Shown here in pieces: positions 49,704 through 55,046 of a DNA stretch of 55,046 bases. Position numbers and translations under genes: made by a program. Source of the DNA: Gordonia sp. 'Campus' (lineage in GTDB: Bacteria; Actinomycetota; Actinomycetes; Mycobacteriales; Mycobacteriaceae). The notes beneath the pieces were generated by a model. It did not search any database. It was not told the origin of the DNA and saw only the letters and a list, made by a program, of their open reading frames with translations. The first letter of the stretch is position 1; the number at the start of each line of letters is the position of its first letter. The stretch lies in NCBI RefSeq assembly GCF_022206305.1, contig NZ_JAKOIW010000024.1, forward strand, positions 1-55,046, given 5' to 3'.

Positions 49704-50999
49704 GTGAGTGTCGACGAGACGGTGGGCGTCCCGCAACCGGGCCGGCCTTCCGGGCGCGGTGAGCGCGAGACCACGAAAACGACCGCCGCGAAGACGCCCG
49801 ATGCAGCGTCCGCAGCCGAGCATGCGAGCCCCGGGTCCGGCGAGGTCGATCCGCCGGAGATGTCCCCGGTCGTCGACGATCTGGCCGCGGCCGCCGAGAT
49901 GGAATCCGACCCCGAGAGTCGCCGCGACCTGACGATGGTCCGCCGCATCGCGATCGGGGCCTGGGTCGTCCTCATGGCGGTCCACGTCGCGCTCTACGGC
50001 CTCGCCTTCGACCGCACGCGCCTGATCATCCTGATGTGCCTGGGTCTCGCGGCCGCCTGTATCGGCCGGCGCAAGTTCATCACGATCCTGATCGACTGGG
50101 CGCCGTTCGCCCTGATCCTCATCCTCTACGACTGGACGCGCGACGTCGCACGCATCGTCGACATGCCCACCCACTGGCATCTGGCGATCGACTTCGACGC
50201 ATGGCTGACCGGCGGGGTCAATCCCACCGCCTGGCTGCAGGAGCACCTCAAGCAGGCGAGCCCGCCCTGGTGGGAGGTCATCGTCAGCGTCGTCTACATG
50301 TCGTACTTCATCGTCCCGTACGCGGTCGCCGCGGTGCTGTGGCTCAAGGACCGATCGGCTTGGCGTCGGTACGCGGCGTGTTTCGTGGCCACCACGTTCC
50401 TCGCGCTGGTCGGTTACACCCTCGTCCCCGGGGCGCCACCGTGGGCGGCCGCACGATGCACCTCGGTGGAGGTCCAGGACTTCCCGCGCGACCCGATCTG
50501 CATGTACTCCGAAGAGGCGAAGGAACCGGGCGGACTCCTGGGTCCGCTCGACAACGCGTATCCCGACGCCAATCCCTACGTCGAACGCATCTCCGCGCGC
50601 GGATGGGGCTTCTTGAACATCCACGCCGCGTCGAATCTGGTGGAGGTCGGGCAGGGCAAGTCCAACCTGGTCGCGGCGATCCCCTCACTGCATGCGGGAC
50701 TGACGATGCTGCTCGCGCTCTTCATGTGGCCGCGGGTGAAAGCGCTGGGCAAGACACTGTTCATGGGTTACGCCTTCGCGATGGCATTCGCGCTCGTCTA
50801 CACCGCCGAGCACTACATCTTCGACATCGTCCTCGGGTGGGCGCTGGCGGCCGCGGTGGTGGTGACGTACCGGATCATCGACCGACAATGGTTGATCCCT
50901 CGACAGAAACGCCTGGCCGAAGAGGCTGCCGCGAGAGAGGCCGAGGACTCCGAGGCCCCACGCGCCGACGGTGTCGCGGCGTCGACCAGCGCGCCCTGA
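49704..50999 (+). CDS. PAP2/AUR1-like membrane phosphatase or phosphotransferase
   Basis: This 431-residue protein has about 75 disordered N-terminal residues and six helices. It carries the lipid-phosphatase motifs of the AUR1/inositol-phosphotransferase branch: VAAIPSLHAGLTML (C2 His) and YTAEHYIFDIVLGWALA (C3 His and Asp). A polar exported loop lies between helices (PGAPPWAAARCTSVEVQDFPRDPICMYSEE). Such enzymes move phospho-inositol or dephosphorylate lipid phosphates. GTG 49704 is preferred over the TTG at 49695. TACACT near 49652 may be the -10. The substrate is unknown. Confidence 0.82.
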   Translation: MSVDETVGVPQPGRPSGRGERETTKTTAAKTPDAASAAEHASPGSGEVDPPEMSPVVDDLAAAAEMESDPESRRDLTMVRRIAIGAWVVLMAVHVALYGLAFDRTRLIILMCLGLAAACIGRRKFITILIDWAPFALILILYDWTRDVARIVDMPTHWHLAIDFDAWLTGGVNPTAWLQEHLKQASPPWWEVIVSVVYMSYFIVPYAVAAVLWLKDRSAWRRYAACFVATTFLALVGYTLVPGAPPWAAARCTSVEVQDFPRDPICMYSEEAKEPGGLLGPLDNAYPDANPYVERISARGWGFLNIHAASNLVEVGQGKSNLVAAIPSLHAGLTMLLALFMWPRVKALGKTLFMGYAFAMAFALVYTAEHYIFDIVLGWALAAAVVVTYRIIDRQWLIPRQKRLAEEAAAREAEDSEAPRADGVAASTSAP

Positions 51000-51017
51000 C
51001 CTCGTAACCTGGACGCC

Positions 51018-51500
51018 GTGAGCCGAGCCCGAGACCGCCGCACGGCCGTGCGACGCCGCGGCCCGGTGTTCGTGCTCACCGTGTTCGTGCTCAGTGTCGC
51101 GGTGATGCTGATGCACACCGTCATGTCGGGGCATGTGGGATCACCCGCATCGGCGGGGTCGCTCAACGCACATGAGAGTCGGGGCCACCCGACGGCGCAC
51201 CCCGATGCCGCGCATCACCCCGGTCCCGCGCATCACCCCGGTCCCGAGTCGACCGCCGCGTCGATGACGTCGGCTCCCGAGATGTCAGCCGCCGACGACT
51301 GCGGCGAGCACATGCACGACTGTGTCTTCACCCGTGCGGCAGGCGTCGACCTGCCGGCCGTGATCCTGGTGCTGCTCGTTTGGGCGCTCGCCGTGTTCCC
51401 ACGGGTCGCCGACACGGTTCGACGCCGCACCACCGTCCTGGGCCGCCCGCCTCCGTGGGCGATGTTCTCCCACTTGCAGTTGCAGGTGATCCGCTGCTGA
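51018..51500 (+). CDS. DUF6153-like His-rich membrane protein
   Basis: This 160-residue protein has an N-terminal helix (VFVLTVFVLSVAVMLMHTVM), a His/Pro/Met-rich exported segment with a tandem repeat (HHPGPAHHPGPE), the motif DDCGEHMHDCVFTRA, a second helix (LPAVILVLLVWALAVF), and the ending PPPWAMFSHLQLQVIRC. This pattern matches DUF6153 as I remember it, usually next to DUF305. Histidine and methionine content suggests copper or other metal binding. TAACCT is seven bases before GTG 51018, so it is probably leaderless. Confidence 0.75.
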   Translation: MSRARDRRTAVRRRGPVFVLTVFVLSVAVMLMHTVMSGHVGSPASAGSLNAHESRGHPTAHPDAAHHPGPAHHPGPESTAASMTSAPEMSAADDCGEHMHDCVFTRAAGVDLPAVILVLLVWALAVFPRVADTVRRRTTVLGRPPPWAMFSHLQLQVIRC

Positions 51501-51510
51501 GGAGACCTCG

Positions 51511-51530
51511 GGCGAACCGAACGGTTCGCC
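51511..51530 (+). promoter_or_regulatory. perfect hairpin between the DUF6153 and DUF305 genes
   Basis: GGCGAACCG-AA-CGGTTCGCC has nine paired bases on each side. It lies 10 bp after the DUF6153 stop and 71 bp before the DUF305 start. It could be an attenuator, processing site or operator. Confidence 0.55.
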
Positions 51531-51601
51531 ATGTCGTCTTCTCCCATCGCCGGCCGGCGCTACGACGCGGCCGGAACTCTCAGCAGCAAGGAAAGCGAAT
51601 C

Positions 51602-52243
51602 ATGCACGAAAACAACTCAGTTCGACGCCGCGCGGTAGCCGGATTCGGCCTGGCCGCAGTCGCGGTCATCGCCGTCGCCGGATGTTCTCCCGACGAGGAG
51701 CCGGCCGGCAACACGGCCGGCGCATCGCAATCCGTTGCGTCGGTCAGCCCATCGGAGTCGCCGGCGTCGAAGCACAACGAGGCCGACGTCGAATTCACCT
51801 CGACGATGATCGGGCATCACCGCCAGGCCGTGATGATGTCCGGACTCGTGGAGGGGAGAACCGACAACGCGGAGCTGATCGCGCTCGCCTCGTCGATCGA
51901 GAGGGCGCAGAACACCGAGATCACCGAGATGGAGAATCGACTCGAGTCCTGGGGTGTCGACTCCCCCGATATGGGTGACATGGGCGGCGGTCACGGTGGA
52001 CACGACGACATGCCCGGTATGTTGTCGGCGGATCAGATGACGGCACTGCGGAACTCGAAAGGCGCGGCGTTCGACACGCTGTGGCTCGAAGGGATGATCC
52101 GGCACCACGAGGGCGCGATCGCGATGGCCGATGCCGTACTCGCCGACGGTGTCGATCCGGCGACCAAAGCGCTTGCGGCGGAGGTCAAGAAGGCGCAGCA
52201 GCCCGAGATCGAGCAGATGAACGGCATGCTCGGCCGGAGCTGA
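51602..52243 (+). CDS. DUF305 lipoprotein, probable metal-binding ferritin-like protein
   Basis: This 213-residue lipoprotein has the lipobox AVIAVAGC and a DUF305 domain (about 60-213) of two similar four-helix halves: FTSTMIGHHRQAVMMSGLV and LWLEGMIRHHEGAIAMADAVL, each with the HH metal motif. A Met/His/Gly-rich linker (SPDMGDMGGGHGGHDDMPGM) joins the halves and could bind copper or silver. ATG 51602 has AAGGA upstream. It follows the His-rich DUF6153 gene, and the pair looks like an extracytoplasmic metal-handling unit. Confidence 0.9.
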   Translation: MHENNSVRRRAVAGFGLAAVAVIAVAGCSPDEEPAGNTAGASQSVASVSPSESPASKHNEADVEFTSTMIGHHRQAVMMSGLVEGRTDNAELIALASSIERAQNTEITEMENRLESWGVDSPDMGDMGGGHGGHDDMPGMLSADQMTALRNSKGAAFDTLWLEGMIRHHEGAIAMADAVLADGVDPATKALAAEVKKAQQPEIEQMNGMLGRS

Positions 52244-52255
52244 GCGGGCCCGAAT

Positions 52256-52304
52256 GACGTCGGGGCGGTTCTCTCGGACTCGCCGGAAGAACCGCCCCGA
52301 TGTC
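52256..52304. terminator. hairpin between DUF305 and DUF4185 genes
   Basis: GACGTCGGGGCGGTTCT (52256-52272) pairs with AGAACCGCCCCGATGTC (52288-52304) with one G-T type mismatch and a 15-base loop. It lies between convergent stops. Confidence 0.8.
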
Positions 52305-52318
52305 GGGAGTCGGTGCGG

Positions 52319-53389
52319 TCAGCCGCGCCGTAGCGGCAGCCGCATCAGGTACACCTGGTACCCGATCGAGATGGAGTAGGTGAAGTACAGGGTGCTGCCC
52401 TTCGACCACGGGTGGATGTAGGGCGCGTAACCGGTGTACGGATCGACCGACGGTGCGACGATCTCGCCGGAAGTCCAAGGGCCCCAGGGGCTGTCGGCTG
52501 TACGCAGGGTCACGCCGACGTCCTGGCTCGCCAGCGAGATGTACTTGCCGAGGTAGTCGTTCCACTGCACCGACAGCTCGCCGGTGGGTGCGCCCATCAC
52601 GGGCGTGGCGGCGTCGGGATTGTTCGGGACCCAGCGGCCGTAGGAGAAATACTCCCATTTGCCGAGCTTCTCGATGTCCTTCTCGTTCACACGCGCGAGA
52701 TACACACCGCCCCAACGGCCGTCGGGGGTGCCGTAGTAGTAGACGGTCTTGCCGACCTTGAGGAAGGCGCCCATCTGGAACTTCTTGTTGCCGCCGCCGT
52801 TGGGCCGGAAGGCGTTGGCCGACCGCCAGTTCTCGCCGTTGTCGTCGGAGACGACGAGGCCGGCCCAGTTGGTGGTCCAGATCCCTGGCGAGTCCCAGCG
52901 TTTGACCGACATGACGGTCATGTACTGCTTGCCGTTGGCCGCGACGCCGGCGGTCGGGATGATCGTGACCTCGTGGCGGACGTTCGGCTTCAGCAGACGC
53001 TTGGCGTGTCCGGGACGGCCCGCATGTGAGGTGAATGTCATGCCGTCGTTGAGATGCCGGTCGGTGCTGCGGAGCAGCACGTTCGACCGCCAGTAGAAGA
53101 GCTCGCCGTAGAGCAACGACCATCCGTTGAACGACTGCGTGTCGCCGAAGGCCGTGAGGATCTCACCGCGCCCGTTGTCCCACATCACACCGAGGTCGGT
53201 GCCGACGATGTTGAACCGTCCGATGGTGTCGTTCATCGCGAACGGGCCGGTCAGCCGGTTGACGATCGTCGCAGGTCCGGCCGCATGTCGGGCGGCATGG
53301 GCAGGTGAGGCGGCGAGGGTTGTCGTCATTGCCAGGGCGAGTACGGAGACGACAAGACCCAGGAACAGCCGTGAGAGGCGCCGTGTCAT
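52319..53389 (-). CDS. secreted DUF4185 protein, possible arabinan hydrolase
   Basis: This 356-residue protein has a signal peptide (RLSRLFLGLVVSVLALAMTTTLAASPAHA) and a DUF4185 five-blade-type beta domain: NIVGTDLGVMWDNGRGEILTAFGDTQSF, HEVTIIPTAGVAANGKQYM, GLVVSDDNGENW, APTGELSVQWNDYLGKYISLA and YTGYAPYIHPWSKGSTLYFTYS. Some DUF4185 proteins of mycobacteria were shown to be endo-D-arabinanases (GH183, from memory), which fits an arabinan-containing wall; substrate here is inference. TAAGGT lies seven bases before the ATG. Confidence 0.85.
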   Translation of the reverse strand: MTRRLSRLFLGLVVSVLALAMTTTLAASPAHAARHAAGPATIVNRLTGPFAMNDTIGRFNIVGTDLGVMWDNGRGEILTAFGDTQSFNGWSLLYGELFYWRSNVLLRSTDRHLNDGMTFTSHAGRPGHAKRLLKPNVRHEVTIIPTAGVAANGKQYMTVMSVKRWDSPGIWTTNWAGLVVSDDNGENWRSANAFRPNGGGNKKFQMGAFLKVGKTVYYYGTPDGRWGGVYLARVNEKDIEKLGKWEYFSYGRWVPNNPDAATPVMGAPTGELSVQWNDYLGKYISLASQDVGVTLRTADSPWGPWTSGEIVAPSVDPYTGYAPYIHPWSKGSTLYFTYSISIGYQVYLMRLPLRRG

Positions 53390-53468
53390 GGCCGTGACCT
53401 TATCAAGACCTGAGAGACATGTGTGAGGTGCGTTACGGTGCTTCGCGCCGCTAAGAAGTGAAGCGAGC

Positions 53469-54335
53469 TCAGGCTTCTCGGTAACGCTCCGAGGTGTCGA
53501 CGGTGGTGAAGTCGATCTGTGCCGCCGCGTTGTTCACCGCCGTCACGAGGGCGGTACCGAACATGCCGTCGGCGTCGTAGAGGCCCGCGTTGCTGACCGA
53601 GACCCCGTCGTCCTCGACGTGGACGTCGGCCTCGACGCCGACCCGCTCACCGCGCGGCAGCCGGCTGATCGCCACGGTGAGGTCGCAGTTGATGAACCCG
53701 ATGCCGGTGGTGCCCCAGTTCGAGACCAGGCTCGCCGACTCGGCGCTGACCACCGCACGCTGGAACGGGGTCGGTTGCTCACCGACGACGATCGGGGCGG
53801 CCCGGGTCCACATCCTCTTGCGGTGCCCGTTCTGGTGCTTCGACATGTCCTTCTCCCAGTGGCCGACGCTGTCCTGCGCGTCGTCGGACGCGAACCTGGG
53901 GGAGAGGTCGTCGGCCGTGGTGGCGGGAGGCCGGAAGGTGACCGACTCCGGCGACCGGTGCCACCGCTCGCCGGGCGGGTTGCTCGAGGTCCGGAGGAAC
54001 ACGGTGGTGCCGCGGGCGACGATCACCTCATCGGCGTCGACCGGATGCTGCACCACCTCGACGTCGACGACGCGGATGCGTCCGCCCGAGCGCACCGGAC
54101 GGACCCGCGTTGAGGTGGTGATGTCGCGGGCGGCCTTGAACAGGTCGATGGTGCAGCGCGCCGGGACGAACTCGTCGTCGCCGTATTCCATCTCCACCGC
54201 TCGCGCCGCGAGCCCACAGACCGCCGGCCCGTTCAGCGTCCCGGGTGCCCACAGGCTCGCGGCGAATGTGGTCGGGCGGTACCGGAACTCGCCGGTGGGT
54301 GCGTCGATCGGTTCGAAGAACGCGATGTTGGTCAT
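53469..54335 (-). CDS. acyl-CoA thioesterase-like double-hotdog protein
   Basis: This 288-residue protein has an N-terminal hotdog (FRYRPTTFAASLWAPGTLNGPAVCGLAARAVEM; VPARCTIDLFKAARDI) and a C-terminal hotdog (VVSAESASLVSNWGTTGIGFINCDLTVAISRLPRGE; GVSVSNAGLYDADGMFGTALVTAVNN), as in the TesB-like domain-containing actinobacterial family. The usual N-terminal active-site Asp is not obvious. It may hydrolyse acyl-CoA. The ATG has AGGT upstream. No operon partner. Confidence 0.8.
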   Translation of the reverse strand: MTNIAFFEPIDAPTGEFRYRPTTFAASLWAPGTLNGPAVCGLAARAVEMEYGDDEFVPARCTIDLFKAARDITTSTRVRPVRSGGRIRVVDVEVVQHPVDADEVIVARGTTVFLRTSSNPPGERWHRSPESVTFRPPATTADDLSPRFASDDAQDSVGHWEKDMSKHQNGHRKRMWTRAAPIVVGEQPTPFQRAVVSAESASLVSNWGTTGIGFINCDLTVAISRLPRGERVGVEADVHVEDDGVSVSNAGLYDADGMFGTALVTAVNNAAAQIDFTTVDTSERYREA

Positions 54336-54442
54336 CGTTACTTATTACCTGCCTGCTCGGGAACGGGAGGAGGGCGGTCGGGTTTGTGCCGGGCCTGGGT
54401 GAATAGCGCGCCGAGGGCGCCGGGGACCGATAACCTCCGACC

Positions 54443-55045
54443 ATGACTTTCGCCACGGTGTACACCAAGCACTTCCCGGACGAGTTGGTCGGCGCCGTCC
54501 GCAGCGCACTCATCGTCACCTCGATCGTCGGCATCGTGCTCGGCGTGATCGCGATCGTGTGGCCGGGCCCGACGATCGTCGTGGTCGCGATGCTGTTCGC
54601 GATCTCGCTGATCATCGCCGGGATCTTCCGCATCTACCAGGCGTTCGCGGCGTCGTTCCTCGGTACCGGAGCACGCGCGATGTTGGGCATCGTCGGCGCC
54701 ATCGTCCTGCTGGCCGGTGTGATCGCACTCTTCAGCCCCGGCGACGCGGTGTGGCTGCTTGCGGTCTTCGTCGGCATCGGCTGGATCTTCCAGGGCGTCG
54801 CGGACCTGTACGCAGCGATCACCAAGTCGGGGCACAGCCCCACCTGGTTCCTGATCCTGTCCGGCATCGTCTCGGTGGGCGCAGGCATCGTGATGATGAT
54901 CCTGCCGTCGTTCTCGCTCGGGGTCCTGGCGTGGGTCGGCGGCATCATGCTGGTCGCGCTGTCGATCGCCACCCTGCTGACACTGCCGAAGAAGGTGGAG
55001 CAGCCCACCCCGGGCCAGCCCGCCCCCGGTGAGCCCGCGATCTGA
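54443..55045 (+). CDS. HdeD-like (DUF308) membrane protein
   Basis: This 200-residue protein has six helices in three repeated pairs (SALIVTSIVGIVLGVIAIVWPGPTIVVVAMLFAISLIIAGIFRIYQAF; MLGIVGAIVLLAGVIALFSPGDAVWLLAVFVGIGWIFQGVADL; LILSGIVSVGAGIVMMILPSFSLGVLAWVGGIMLVALSIATLLTL), each pair with a Pro-rich turn. This is the DUF308/HdeD fold, linked to acid stress in enterics; its role in actinobacteria is unknown. TAACCT is six bases before the ATG, so it is probably leaderless. Confidence 0.9.
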   Translation: MTFATVYTKHFPDELVGAVRSALIVTSIVGIVLGVIAIVWPGPTIVVVAMLFAISLIIAGIFRIYQAFAASFLGTGARAMLGIVGAIVLLAGVIALFSPGDAVWLLAVFVGIGWIFQGVADLYAAITKSGHSPTWFLILSGIVSVGAGIVMMILPSFSLGVLAWVGGIMLVALSIATLLTLPKKVEQPTPGQPAPGEPAI

Positions 55046-55046
55046 C

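Overview
The window is high-GC actinobacterial DNA, most likely from a mycolic-acid-forming member of the Mycobacteriales, with Gordonia as my best guess. The genus is an inference from gene content and style: mmpL3, a DUF3068/PgfA gene, aftD, fabG4/fadA2/fadE5, many GTG starts and many apparently leaderless promoters. The gene order follows, with gaps and insertions, what I remember of the M. tuberculosis interval Rv0206c-Rv0244c. No tRNA, rRNA, CRISPR array or transposase was seen.

Left part (1-9.3 kb): a minus-strand operon trmB / NYN-domain protein / mmpL3 (cut by the window start) stands opposite a plus-strand set of two P-loop-like proteins that look like degenerate GTPases, a small Asp-rich protein, and GTP-dependent PEP carboxykinase. 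Then come a secreted phytase-like protein, a MacB/FtsX-type ABC exporter and an MmpS-like protein (9.3-14.8 kb).

Envelope block (14.8-31.1 kb): a methyltransferase, a GT4 glycosyltransferase, a polytopic membrane protein, a CitE-like lyase, a flippase-like protein, an SRPBCC protein, a TetR regulator, the PgfA-like DUF3068 protein, an acyltransferase-3, the very large arabinofuranosyltransferase AftD with a DUF2613 peptide, a universal stress protein and LpqI (NagZ-type lipoprotein). Two convergent pairs overlap tail to tail (92 and 193 bp).

Fatty-acid block (31.1-35.7 kb and 45.8-47.7 kb): a TetR regulator, htdX-fabG4, divergent fadA2, and fadE5. Three copies of an inverted repeat TTAC-N6-GTAA lie in front of tetR, between fabG4 and fadA2, and in front of fadE5, which suggests one local regulon.

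Accessory interval (35.7-45.8 kb), where fadA2 and fadE5 would be neighbours in M. tuberculosis: a VanW protein with a possible leaderless upstream ORF, an SDR, an SLC13-like permease with glycerate kinase, a protein joining a TerD stress domain to a predicted PD-(D/E)XK (RecB/Cas4-like) nuclease, and two tandem eight-cysteine membrane-anchored paralogs, each preceded by a 68-bp palindromic element. The TerD-nuclease fusion is the strongest candidate for an under-described system here.

Right end (47.8-55.0 kb): a secreted protein, endonuclease IV, a 71-residue protein, a PAP2/AUR1-like membrane enzyme, a DUF6153 + DUF305 pair, a DUF4185 secreted protein (possible arabinan hydrolase), a double-hotdog thioesterase and an HdeD-like membrane protein. 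Many starts were chosen because a TANNNT -10 hexamer lies 6-9 bases before the start codon, the arrangement of leaderless mycobacterial genes.
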